Source: Anaeramoeba flamelloides
Taxonomy: Eukaryota > Metamonada > Anaeramoebidae
Direction of reading: 5' to 3'
Assembly: GCA_027625915.1 (NCBI GenBank)
Contig: JANTQA010000047.1
Location: 12,090,001-12,154,000, forward strand
Length of the DNA: 64,000 bases
A program made the translations under genes and the position numbers. The notes below the pieces were generated by a model. It worked only from the letters and a program-made list of their open reading frames with translations. It did no database searches and was not told the DNA's origin. Shown here piece after piece: positions 1 to 12,500 of the stretch; within the stretch, counting starts at the first letter, position 1, and the number at the start of each line of letters is the position of its first letter.

Positions 1-604
1 CTTTTTAATATCTGGTTATTAATTTTTTCCAGAATTGAAATTCTAAAGATTTTATTAAAAAGTAACTCAATTGTTTTCGGTCGCCAGGGTGGAAAAAAAT
101 ATAGATTTGAAAAATATTTTTAATCTTGAAAGTTTTCATTTTTTTTGTTGCGTTAACTAATTTCAAAACTATTCATGTAAAATTTAAAATTCTTTATGTC
201 TTGCGAATAATGATTTCAAATAAAAAAAATTAAATAGAATTTTGTTTTTTCATTTTCAAAATTTATTTTTTTTGTTAACTGTAGTAACCTAATTTGAAGT
301 ATAAAATAAGTAGTACTATCTGATTTAGAATTCAAAATTTAATGGCGCGCTTTTCTTTCTGCTTAATATTAAAAAAATACCAATCAATAAAGATATATTA
401 GTTTATTTTTTCATCCTAATTCTAATAACACCAGTTATTTTTTCTAAAATAAAAAAAATAATGAATATAAAAATCTTCGAACAGACAAAAAGTTAAATGT
501 AGGGTCAGGTCATTATGGTGAAAAATAATTTTCTGAAATGGAAAAAAAAAAAAATTGAAAATTTTTGTGAGTAACTGAAAAGACAAAAACTAAAAAAAAA
601 TGTG
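1..604. other. AT-rich non-coding DNA
   Basis: No reading frame with protein-like composition and no recognisable RNA gene was seen on either strand. The stretch is A/T homopolymers and short imperfect repeats typical of the intergenic DNA of this window. Confidence 0.6.
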
Positions 605-3255
605 AAATAAGATCAATCTCCAAAAATCAACAACTAAAAAAGAGGGCATTTTTTTAAAAAAAATGCCAAAGATTGACACTTAATTTCCAATTTGAATGGT
701 TAGGAAATTAATATTTAACAAATAATCCTTTTGATTTTGAAGTGTCTCTCTTCGATACTTTTTGAGATCTCCAAGATTTTTTTTTTCATTTTTCCATTTT
801 TTGAAATAAGTTATTTATTATCTTATGAATGTTACAAAATCATTAGATAGTCAAATTGGAGTGTAACAAAATCAATAAAATTAGATTAAATCAAATTAGT
901 TGAATTCTGTACTAAAGGAAAATATTTTGTTTTAAATTGATAAAATTCAATCATTTGTAATTTTAAAAAAAGAAACAAGTAAATTTTTTTAAATTTGATT
1001 TTTTGAAATTAAGAATACTTTTTAACTTTTTTTTTTTTATCGAGTGTTTGTCATTCAGATCCTTTCTTGTTTGTTTTTTCTTAATTTGAGTTTTTTCAAT
1101 GCATACCTTTTTAATTAATTTGTTGAATTGGATTTTTTGCCAATGAGATCCGGTTGAATTTAATTTTGTTATTTGAATTTTTTGTACAATGAAAAGAAGG
1201 ATAATTTCATAATACTATTTTTGGGTTTAAAGTAACCCCATGGGTATGGAGTAAATCCAAGTTAAGTGACTCGAGAATTAACTACAACTATTTAAAATTT
1301 AGAAGAAAACTTGGAAAATTGAAATCGAAACAAAAGTATTTATAAAATTATTTAGATTTAGCAGTATTTATGTTGAATTACCATCGCTTGAGTTGTTAGC
1401 AAAAATATTTTATTTTTGATCTTGGACTAAAGACGATTTTAGCCTTACCACAAAAGAAATTTGTTTGTAATGTGACTTATGGATTACACACTTGAATTTC
1501 TTGATGTGAAAAGATAATATTTTAATCTTCTTGAGAAGCAAACACAAAACAATAAAAGAAAAAGCCACAATACAAAGACTGTGAGGTAAATAATATTGAA
1601 AATAATATCTTTGTCAGAAGGTTCTTTGACTTTTTAAGTTGTGATAATTTCATTTTTCCTCTTTCTTGAAAACTTTTATATTTTTTTTTGTAAATTTCTT
1701 TTTTTATTATTTGATGACCAATAATAACAAAAATTTTACAAAAATAAAGAAAGTTGATCCTGTAGTTGATGTGGTTGAAACTGGAAAGTGTAATTTTATT
1801 GAAGAGGAATTGCAGATACTTTGGGAAAAAAGAAAAATCCAAAACAAAGTAATTATCTTTTTTTATTAATATTTGTTTGTTCATTTTTTATTAAATCAGC
1901 AATCCTCAAACAATTTGCTATTACCCAAATTCTAAATTTAATAGAACACTCAGAATTTATGGTTTGCTCCCTTTGCAGAATTATTTTTAAAGAAATATGA
2001 CAATTTAACCCCAACAAACGATGATAATACTAAGGATCTAATTGTTCTATCAATTTTTCAAAATCCAACAAAAAACAATTTCCTTCCAAAAGAATTGGTT
2101 CAATTAACATTAAGAAATCTTCTCAAATTTAAAATTACATTAATTCAAAGTTTGTTTTTTTCTACTTAACTTTTTTTTTTTTTTTTTTTTTTCAGATTTT
2201 CTTACTTGTTTCTTTTTTCAATTTTAGATCCTAAAATTAAATTCAGTCCTATCAACTAAGTTTGAATATTTTTTCTCCCTATTTCAGAAGTATATGATTT
2301 TTGTTCATCTCTAAATTATTGGATATTTGATTTTCGAATAAACAAAAAAATTGAAAATAAGAACAAAATCAAAACATTCAAAAAAGAAGTTCAAAAGTTT
2401 TTTGTCACTACGATTTATTTTCTCCCTACTCATGGAGTCGCTTGTCACTAAAAAAGATTTTGTAAAAGTATGATTCTTTTGGTTGAAAAAAAAATAAAAA
2501 GAAATAATGTAAAGAGAAAAATACACAGAATCCCAAAAAACAAAAAATTCAAATCGCAAAAAAAAAATTCACAGGATCTCAGTTTCAAAGATTGTAAAAA
2601 AAAAACAAAAAACAGGATCTTTATTCAAAAAATGCAAATAACAAAAAAAAAGTTTACAAGTTTCAAAACAAAAAATGCTTATAGATATCCCATTAGGAAA
2701 AATCCAAATTTCAAAAAAAAAAGATTACTCGTGGTTCATAATCTCAAAAAAATTCAAATATTAAAAAATAATCAAAAGAATCTCTCCAGGATAAGAAAAT
2801 TCGATAAACAAAAAAAAAGTTTAAAAAGAATTTCTAATTTACAAAAATTCAAATTTTATAAAACAAAAATTTACATTTTTCTTGTTCTGTATTTCCAAAT
2901 ACATAAATTTCTTACTTTGAAACAAATTGTTTTCTTTTAGTACAAAATCAATTTAATTCGATTTATGGTAATTTTATTGATTTTGTTCTGTAGCTCTCGA
3001 TATTTGACTGTGCAATGATTTTGTAAGATTCTTTTGATAAAAATAACTCATTTGATAAAAATGGAAAAATGAAAACAAAAATCTTCGAGATCTCAAAAAT
3101 CCCCAAAGAATAACACTTCAAAACCATACACAGTTATATTCAAAACTATATATTCTAACAACTCTAATTGGAAATTGAGTTGGAGATCTTTGGCACTTTT
3201 TTCTTAAAATGCCCTCGTTTTTGATTGTTGAATTTTTGAAATCTTTAAGATAATA
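605..3255. mobile_element. Segment bracketed by ~345-bp inverted repeats
   Basis: The left arm (about 605-945) and right arm (about 2905-3255) are reverse complements over their whole length with moderate divergence. Anchors shared by the two arms are GAGGGCATTTT, a block reading CATTTTTCCATTTTT, a block TTACAAAATCATT and an inner block GTACTAAA. This is the structure of a long-TIR DNA transposon or foldback element, or of two solo copies in opposite orientation. The interior holds protein-like exons (see 1714-2461), unusual for a non-autonomous element. No transposase motif was recognised and no target-site duplication was identified. Confidence 0.5.
1714..2461 (+). CDS. Candidate 5' exons, unrecognised protein (possibly start of the BEACH gene)
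   Basis: A protein-like chain starts at ATG 1714 and can be followed through GT-AG junctions: exon 1714-1848, intron 1849-1944 (ends in TTTAATAG), exon 1945-2149, a possible 18-nt exon 2228-2245, and exon 2288-2461 before a GTAAAAG donor. Phases agree at these joins. Exon 2 reads with mixed, non-repetitive residues (for example NLWFAPFAELFLKKYDNLTP), unlike the surrounding low-complexity DNA. In the last exon the protein-like frame changes by +1 at an A6 run (2380-2385). The exons point toward the BEACH gene 3.8 kb downstream and could be its 5' end, but the phase does not match the next firm exon at 6307, so an exon would be missing. The alternative is a separate gene or gene fragment carried between the inverted repeats. 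Confidence 0.35.
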
Positions 3256-3364
3256 CTGTTTGGTTTGTTTTTAAGTTAAATTAGTAACCCACTCAACAAA
3301 AACAATGAAAAAAACTTTTAAATTTATTTATTACCATAATTGCTCTACACTTAAAATCACTTTT

Positions 3365-3367
<3 letters not shown>

Positions 3368-3411
<44 letters not shown>
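3368..3411. repeat. (TA)n microsatellite
   Basis: Uninterrupted TA dinucleotide run of about 44 bases. Confidence 0.95.
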
Positions 3412-3413
<2 letters not shown>

Positions 3414-4884
3414 CATTTAATTTTAAGAATTAGTAATCCTTAAATCTAGGTGCTTAAGAAAGTATGATTATTTCCACATTTTTAAAAATTTTAATTGTGA
3501 AAACATTATTAAAAAAAGATCATTTCAGTGTCACGTGGTATTGAAACTTTAAAATCCAAAATACCATTCAATACTCTATTTGCGAAAAGAAAATGAACCC
3601 AAAGTAATTCAGACTTGAATCTTTCATTTTTTGATTTTTCAAAAATTTTTTATGATTAAATTTTTTGTTTTATTAAATTATGTTTTGGATCGAAGAAATT
3701 TGTTGCTAGAATGAGTGAAATAAATTATATAATAAACCAAAAAAAAATAGAAGACCCTAGTATGTGTGTATTTGGAACAAATATTTTCTTTTTGGAGACT
3801 AAACACAAAAGATCACCTTTCCAATTAAATTTGTTGAAATCAAGAATGAAAAAAAAAAAAAAAAATGATAAAACCTATTTTTCTAGATTTGTTTTCTTTA
3901 TCCTCTTGACTTGTATGAATCTAGACAATTTATAACCTTGAATTTCTTGCACCATTACTATTTATTATTATTTTACAAAACATTTTTTTAAAAATTTGCT
4001 TTCAAAATTCTTTTTTCAAATATTTTTCTCAAACCAAGCCAAAATAAAGAATACTTATTTCAAAAGATTAAAGAAAAGGGATTAAATTCTCAAAACTAAA
4101 AAATAACAACAAAAAGTATCAACTTAAAGAAAAATAAAATCTATGTTCAAAAAATTTAAAGCAACATTTCCAATTATTTGGGTTTTTTCAAATTGATAGA
4201 AAGTAAATAATATTTAAAATCAAACAAATTAATTCAATAAATCTATTTTTCAGAAGAATTCAAAAAATATCTTATTCTTTGAACCAAAAACTAGAATTAG
4301 ATGAATTCAATCATCAAAATTCATTTTGGAAATTATTTGGTAATAAAAAGTAATTTTTTAATCAAAAATTTCCAAACAAAAGTTTTTCCCTGAAAAATTC
4401 AAAATTAAAATCAAGTAAAGAAGGTGGTAATTGTATCAAATTTTACAGATAAGATCAATGAATAAATGTTTTTTTTTAATGTTCTTGATCAATTTTTTCA
4501 TTTTTTTGATTTCCATTTTTTTAATTCATCTGTAAACATATTAAAACTAGGGTATATTCCACTCTCTTTTTTATGAAAATATTCAGGTATTTGGCTAAAG
4601 GAATGGTTTGAATGATTCAGTTTCGAATAAACTATGGCACTAATAATTGGCAAATTTTACCTACTCCCTTAATAAGTTTTGTGAAAAAATTGGAATATCG
4701 GTTAAATAAATTCATTAAAATTTTCATTTAATTTTCCTTTTCTTTTTACTCCAATTTCTAAAAAAATAACAACAATCAGAAAAAAAATCAAAAAAAAAAA
4801 AAAAACATAAACATTAATTATTTCATTGCATTACCAAAAAATTTAAAATTAATTAACATTTTTTATCTCATCTCATTTATGAAC

Positions 4885-5903
4885 CACCTCTTTTGCAACT
4901 GAAAAATGTTATTAAATTGAAAAGTTTACCTCGATCTTGAAATTTATAATTAACATCATAGATTAAGGGATTCTCCACTGAAAAAAAATGTTTTTTTTAA
5001 AGGCAATATCGGAATCTGGTTGTAAATAGGGATAAACTTTCATCTTGTTTTCATTTTACAATTTTTTCATATACAATTCATTTCGAATTCACAGTTCATC
5101 CAAAGTGAATCAATACAAATAAAAAAAAAAAAAAAAAAGACAAGAAAAGAAAAGAAAGAGTACCCTAAAAGTATATCATACAAACAAATTTCTATTTATT
5201 ATTTGAAATTTATTCGAAAACATAGAAAAAGATAAAGTAAAAAGTTTTTGTAATTTAAAATTCAAATGCACGTAGTTTCAAAGACTAAAATTTTGTTCAT
5301 AATTAAGGTATTTTTCACTTCCTTAGGCTCTACAAAGATTAAATGTGGTTTTTATATGAAGAAATTTGTCTTAGTAAGATATTGTTAAAACCAAAAAAAA
5401 AAAATAATAAAATTTTACGATAACATCAAGACAATAAAAAAGATTTGGTTTTAATTTTGTTTTTAATCATATTAACTTTAAATATTATTATTTAATCTTG
5501 GAAAGTATATTTTGTTTTTTAATAAACAAAGATCAATTCCTGATTTTTTTTTTTTTTTTGAACAATTCCAAAAATCGTTCATTTTTCTTTATGTCTTTTT
5601 AAGATGGTTTATTTTTCTTTTTTTTTTAAACATTGATTTTTTAATTTTTTAAAACTTTTTATTTTTATTTAACTTTTAATTTTTATTTATTATTATTATT
5701 TCTCATTTGCCTTATTTTTTTCTAACCATAAGAGCTTTGATGAAAAATTCTTGACAAGAACAATAATCTCCATAACTTTGATTTATAAAATTAAAGAGTT
5801 TTTGAGGTTTTTTTTGAAGAATAACTTTTCTATATAAATTTTCATTTAGAACTTTTTGAAGTTTTCTTTTTCCATTTTCTGAGAAACAAATTATAGCTTT
5901 CAC
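4885..5903 (-). pseudogene. Possible remnant of a small intron-rich minus-strand gene
   Basis: On the minus strand several short stretches look protein-like. One begins at ATG 5903 (MKAIICFSENGKRKLQK), with a possible GTTAG donor near 5725. Another around 4980-4930 reads ENPLIYDVNYKFQD and runs into a GTAAACT donor, followed by a TTTTTCAG acceptor and a short tail VAKEVVHK before a stop near 4880. The exons between them could not be traced confidently. I do not recognise the family. This could be a real small gene, a decayed copy, or chance. Confidence 0.2.
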
Positions 5904-6111
5904 AATATTAAATGAAATGATTTATTGTTTTCGTAAACAAGTTCAATGATCACATTTTTTACATTTTTTTTATTCTTTTTTTAATGTATTATCAATATTT
6001 TTATTTTTTAAACATATGAAAATATCTATTTAGTTTATCAGTAAAATAATTAAACCTAATAAACTGGTCAATGTTTAACATAATATTTAAACTTATTAAA
6101 ATATTTATAGC

Positions 6112-6186
6112 CCCCCCCCCCCCACCCTTTTCTCTTTCTCTTTCTCTTTCTCCCTCTCCCTCTCCCTCTCTTTCTCCCTCTCTCCC

Positions 6187-6278
<92 letters not shown>
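6112..6278. repeat. Compound microsatellite C-run / CT-rich / (TA)n / (TG)n
   Basis: A run of about 13 C is followed by a CTTTCT/CCCTCT-rich tract, then (TA)n at about 6187-6207 and (TG)n at about 6208-6277. It ends about 28 bases before the 3' splice site at 6306, so it probably lies in an intron of the BEACH gene. The strand is pyrimidine-rich, then alternating purine-pyrimidine. Confidence 0.95.
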
Positions 6279-6279
<1 letters not shown>

Positions 6280-6306
6280 ATTTCTTTTTTAATTGATTAT
6301 TTATAG

Positions 6307-9300
6307 TAATTTCTTATATCCATGGAAATGAAGAAAGTGATGAAGAAAAAGATGAAGAAAAGGATGAAGAAATTATGAATGGAAAAACAATTGACATCTC
6401 AATTGGAATTGTTTTGAGATTATTGAGTGTTCTTTCAAGATCAAAAAAAATTCAAGAAATATTAATAACTTCTGGTTTATTTGATTTTTTATATGATATC
6501 CAATTAACAACCCAAAACATTTTTCAACAACTAATGAACAAAGTAATTTTTTTTTTTAAATTTTTTTTATAAAAAGATAACAATCCAATAATTTGATTAA
6601 TGAACAAATGGTATAATATATGCAAATGTATATATATATATAATTTATATAATAATTTTTTACTAAAATAGATTAATTTTACAAAATACCAAAATGAAGA
6701 ATTAATATTAACAAAATTTCAAACATATTGCTTTCTTTTAATTGATTTTATTTTTAAACAAATTAAATCAATACTTACTAATCTCTTGAATAACAAAGGC
6801 AGCGTTACAAAATATATCCTTAATAGAAATTTGAAAAAAAAAGAAAAAATAAATTCAAGAACTTTCTCCTTATCAGAATTAATTAAAGTTCATCTTGGAA
6901 TTTATTCTACAATTTGTAAGCATTTTCTCAAATTTAAACCATTAAAATGTTTACAAGAAACACAAATAAAATTGATCAAAACTTTAATAAAATTATTTAA
7001 TTATCATATTATTACAAAAAGGCATTCCAATCAGTTACTAGACATAATTAAACCAAATTTTAAAAATTGCTATCATTTCCCTGGTAACATTACATTAAAA
7101 TTCAGACAGGATTTTAATTTAATTAATTTCAATCAGTTTCGTTTATTAAATATTGATTCTAATCAAATAAATCAATACAATGTCTTTTTAAATCAGAATA
7201 AAACAAATATTTTTCGATTTAATTCAATAATTGGTAATTTAAAATTAATGAGGCAATTAATTAAATTTTCATCAAAATCTGAAATAATAATTCTAGAAAA
7301 TGAATTTATAAAATCAGTTTTTAATTTAATATCTTGGTTATACACAACTTTCAATATCAAATTTGGAAATAATAATTACATTAATGACAAAAGCAATATC
7401 AATAACAATAAAAACAACAACAACAATAACAATAACAATAACAATAGTAATAGCAATAACAATAACAATAACAATAGTAATAGCTATAACAATAACGATA
7501 GCAATAACAATAACAATTTGGAAGCAATAAAAAAGAAAAATAGAGATCCAATTAATAAAGATCATTTAAATGAAATTTTTAATCAACTTTTTGAACTAAT
7601 AAAGAATGATCAAAATGAAACAAATGAAAAAAATGAAGATTTAATAATAATTGAAGAAATAATATATAATAAAATTGAATCAAACTTTATAAAATCTTTA
7701 GATAATATAATGAAATATCAATTAAAGTACTATTTCAATTCCAATGGTTTTAATTTCAATTTGAAATTAATCAAATTCTTTCATTCTTTAATTCAAATTT
7801 CAGAGCAGAGTATAAAAAGATTAAATCGGGAAAGGAAAAAAGGAAGAAAAGAATTAGATAATAGTGCTGTGTCAATTTCCAAAATGCTAATTGAAAACTT
7901 AATCCAGTTTTTTCCAATTATTAAATTAAAACAAAACGAAAATTTTAAACAAATGAAAATACAATCCATTTATAATGATATTCAATTACAAATTATAATA
8001 TTTAATTTTATACTAAAAAATTTCCAAATTAAATTAAATTTGAATCTAAATAATAATAATAATATTGATGGTGGTGAAGACAATAATCTCATTACTAAAA
8101 ACAAAACCACCAATAAAAGTAATAACAACAATCCCAATTACAATAACCTTAAAAAAATAATAGAAAACTTACCAATTAAATTAATTTTTAAAAATTTATT
8201 AACAAAATATTTTCTTTTCCATTTAAACCCAAATTTTAATAATGATAAATTAAAAGAAATGCATTTAAAATTAGAAATTTTAATATTTAATTTTTTAAAA
8301 ATTTGTTTAAATATAAATTTGAATGATGATGGTAATGGTGATGATGATATAATATATTTCATTTTACAATATTTTATAAAAATACTTGAAAGAAATGAAA
8401 ATAATTTAATGATTATTAAAAAAATATTTAAATTTATTTTAATAATATTTAAAAAACAAAATTTCAATCAAAATAATAATCAAATTAATGAATTGAAAAT
8501 AATTGAAATTTTAACAAAGATCAATATTCAACTATTAATATTATTAAAAAGCAATAAACAGACAAATAAAGAATTAATAAAAAAATGTATAAGGTTATAT
8601 TTTTTAATTTGCAAAAATTATTTTCAAAATAATATTGAACAAATAAAATTAATTATGTATGAACAAAATAATTCTCAATATTTTCAATATTTTTTAAATT
8701 ATTTATATATCAAGGAAATTAGACACTTGGCTTTAGATCAAATCTTATTTTTTTTATTAATCAAACCAAAAATTTTAAAAATTAATTATTGTTTTAATTT
8801 AATTATTACATTTATTTTTAATATTTTAAATTCCGAAAATTATTTGAATCACAAAACTTTAATATTGCAATGTTTAAAAATAATTGAAATTGCATTAAAA
8901 AAAAATCCTTTGCTTTGCCAAAGTCATCAGGTGAATGAAATTTATGATCTGTTTATATTTATTATCAAATTTCCTAAAATTACTAAATTTGTTTTTGAAA
9001 CTTTATTAATTATATTAAATTTAATTTTTAAATTAAAGAATATTTGTAACGATAATGACAATAATAATATTTTGATTTTTTTAAAAAAATATTTGAATAA
9101 TAATGAAAATTTTTATTTGGGACTTATTAATAGAATTAAAGAAAATGATAATATAACAATTTTTAATCAATTATTAAATACATTAGTTTCTCAAGATAAT
9201 TTCCATTTAGAAAACAATTATTTTATTAATAATGGAGAAATGTGTTTAATAATCTTTAAGATTTATTCAAAAATCAATTCGCCTTTTTTCTCCAAACTAT

Positions 9301-9516
9301 TAGATATTTTTTTACAAATTTGTTTGAAATCTTCAAGTAATGTTTCTTCTTGTTGCCAAGTGGGCTTATTGTTATTATTTATTCAATTAATTAATAAGTT
9401 TAAAAATAATCAAGAAATATTGCTCAAAATTTCCGCCTTAATTGAAATTTTAGGTTCACATTCAATAACGCCAAAAGAATTAAAAAATATTTTTAAAACA
9501 ATTCAAAATATAGACG
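6307..9516 (+). CDS. BEACH gene, N-terminal helical-repeat exons
   Basis: Exon 6307-6542 starts with an acidic run (repeats of D-E-E-K) and then hydrophobic helices. Exon 6672-9516 continues in the same frame for over 940 residues of amphipathic helix-rich sequence, as expected for the armadillo-like solenoid of BEACH proteins. An asparagine-rich insert is encoded at about 7370-7520. Near the end, the segment GSHSITPKELKNIFKTIQ corresponds to the conserved lead-in to the concanavalin module of neurobeachin-type proteins. The GTAAAT donor at 9517 ends the exon. The frame reads on briefly into a T40 run in the intron, which is not considered coding. Codons are strongly A/T-ending. Confidence 0.8.
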
Positions 9517-9543
9517 GTAAATATTCGTATAATTCAAGATATA

Positions 9544-9588
<45 letters not shown>

Positions 9589-12500
9589 TTTTGTTTTTTT
9601 TCCTTTTCCAATGATTTTATCCACGATCCTTTCTTCTCCTACCTTTACCCCCTTTTCTTTGTAATATTTATCACCCATTCCCCTTTTACAAAATTGTTTG
9701 TAAACACTATCTATAATTTGATGTTTAATTTTTGAAAAAAAAACAAAAAAAAATTAATAATAACTAAGATTTAAATCTGACTTTTAGTTTAACAACAGAA
9801 TCGGGAATTTTTTTAATAAATTTTTCCAAAAGTAATTACTAATTGAAAACGTTTTTTTTTCAAATATATATATATTAATAATACCCCTGATTAGATATAA
9901 AAAGGTTTTATTTGTTGGGGGTGGTGAAAAAAACCAAGTTATTAATTGATTAGTTAAAAAAAAAAATTATTTTTTTTTGATTGATTTATTTGATAAAAGT
10001 TTAGTATATAAATATGCATTACTAATATTTTTAAAACAATAGTAATATCAAAAGTGTATACAAAATTTTAATGAGTATTTTTTATCCATTTTGAAATTTG
10101 TAGCAAGTTAATTTTTAATCTAAATGAACATGTAAAATTTGTTTAATGTTATATTGATGTTTATCTTTTAAAAATTTGATGCAAACAAAAAAAATATTTA
10201 ATTTTTTTTTTAAAATAACTAGAAAGATCAAAAATTTCAAGATCTCTCATTTAAAAAAAAATTAAAAAGGTCGAAAAAAAAATACAATTATTCATAACCA
10301 TAATTTGTAAAGTCAAAATCAACTCACAAGTATTTTTTTATTAGTATTGAATCTTATGTATTTGCTGGTAATTAAAACATCATTCGGTTGGGTTAAACAA
10401 AACAAAAATTTTTAGATCCAAAGGGTTATTTAACTTTCTTTAAAGAAAAATATTTTCAAAAAGTAAAAAGTTTTTCAAAAAGTAAAAAAATTTCAAAAAA
10501 ATAAGAAATGTAAACAAATAAAAAAAGGGATCACGGAAGAGGTAAAAAAGAATTCATTACGAATTTTAAAAAATTATTCCAACAAATCAATGCCATCGCA
10601 TTGAACGTGCGAACAGGCTAAGTATTTTTTAAAAAAAAAACAAAAAAATTTTGAAATTTTATGATTGTAACACAAAGAAAAATGAAAAAAAGATTTCTAT
10701 TTCAAAATAAATGATAATATTGTTTTTTTGAATCTAAATGATTATTTTAATTATTAAGATTTTTCAAGTAACAAATATAGATTAATTGAATAAATACCAA
10801 GAAACACTGAAATGTATTTTTAATCTTATACTAGAGAAGATGCGATATTACTAAAAAAAAATTCTCAATTACAAGATTGATGTGACCTTTTTTTTTTTGA
10901 ATGGGGTTTAATTACAATTAAATGGATTTGACACATTTTTTTTAAAAAAAAATTGTCTATTGTTTTTTATTATTGATGGAAGAAGTGTAAATTACACTCT
11001 AAATGTCCTTTTACTTTAATTTTCCCAACGCTAATTTAAGCGTAAAATCATAGATTTCACGATTGTTCAAGGGAAAGACACACCCAAATTTTTTTCTGTT
11101 TAAAAAAGCAAAAGTAAAAAATTGAAAAGAAAAAAGGAAAAAAAAAAAAAGAAATTTAAAAAGGGTTTATAAGAATCAATTGGTAAAAAATCAAAAAAAA
11201 AAAACAATGCTATCTTTAATTAAGGACTCTCAAAATTACAGTTACGATACTTTTGATTAATTTAATTTAATTTGACAATTGATCATGAATGTTCACTTGG
11301 GAATCGTTGTTTAAGTTGTTATAATTTTTTTTTTTTTTTCTGATCTGATTTGATTTAAACCTTTGGTCATTTTTAGCCTTTGCTTTTGAGTTTTTATTTT
11401 CAAGTTACTCATACTTTGAATGTTTCAGTGCCAGAGTATTAGCAAATAATCACTTGATCTTTTCCCTTTGTAACTCTTCATCCCAATATAAAAGAAGATT
11501 CAGCCAGGGGAAAAATGGAAAAAAATCAAATTTGTCTATTATTTTCCAGAGAGGTTTTTTTTTTTATTATCCTAATTTCATAAAATTTGAATTGTAGAAT
11601 TATTTTCTCTTGTTAGTGTTTTAATAGCTTCCTGTTGTTTATATTTTAATAATATTTGATATATTCACTTATTACCAAAACAATACTAAAAATCTATTAG
11701 TTGAAAGGATTTCAAAAACAAGAATTTACTTTAATTTTGAACCATTTATCAAAAAGAGATTTTCTTAATAAAGAGAATAAAAAGGTAAATCCACTTTTTC
11801 ATCAAAAATAAACTCAATTTGTTTGTAAGATAACACCAACATTTATATGAATCGTTTTATTTTCAGTCGATATTTTTTGGTTAAAAAGAATAATCAAAAA
11901 TTAATTTGATCAATGTGATAATTATATTTCTCGAGATAACTTTGCAAAAAAATCAATAAAAATAAATTAAAAAATTGTATGTACGCTTTAAAAAAAAAAA
12001 AGAAGATTACTGGAAATTTAGTTTGTAGAAAAAAAGTTAAAAACCTCTTCATCAAATGTTTAAAAAAGATATAACCTCTGGGCACCTTGTAAACTAAATA
12101 TTCCCTTTTTTTTTTTTTTTTTTTTTTTGTGGTTTATTAAAATCAATGGTTAATCAGGTAAATAATAATCTTTTCAAATTATTTATCAATAATTGTTCTT
12201 CAAAGAAAAAAAAAAACATTTTATTATTTTCTTTTTAATATCGTGATGATTGGATCTGAGTGTTTGGTGGAAAGGTAATGGAAGTTAAGTTTCTTTCAAA
12301 ATGGAGAATTAGTTGATTCGAAATTTGGTTTTTTATCAATTTTATCGTATTTTTTGAATGTATAAATAATCATTTTTTACTACTTTCTTATTCTTCAGGA
12401 AACTTTGAAATTTTTTCCTGATTTTGTTAGTTTTTTAGATGGTTTTTAAGATGATATTTTACCTTCCTGAAAAAAAAGAATATTTCCAACTACCGTTAAA

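Larger units (their letters stand above)
2470..6111. other. Gap between candidate 5' exons and first firm BEACH exon
   Basis: Apart from the right inverted-repeat arm, this is AT-rich DNA. The long lysine-rich frame at 2470-2940 is an A-rich low-complexity translation. A (TA)n run lies at 3368-3411. The block 3940-4140 resembles 27,400-27,540, and weak exon-like segments occur on the minus strand at 4885-5903. Nothing else could be supported. Confidence 0.5.

Noticed and set aside
2470-2940. 156-codon lysine-rich frame
   Set aside because: Translation of A-rich low-complexity DNA overlapping the inverted-repeat arm; no splice or family support.
6071-6292. 73-codon frame across the microsatellite
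   Set aside because: Consists of repeat-encoded Pro/Ser/Leu and Cys/Val alternation.
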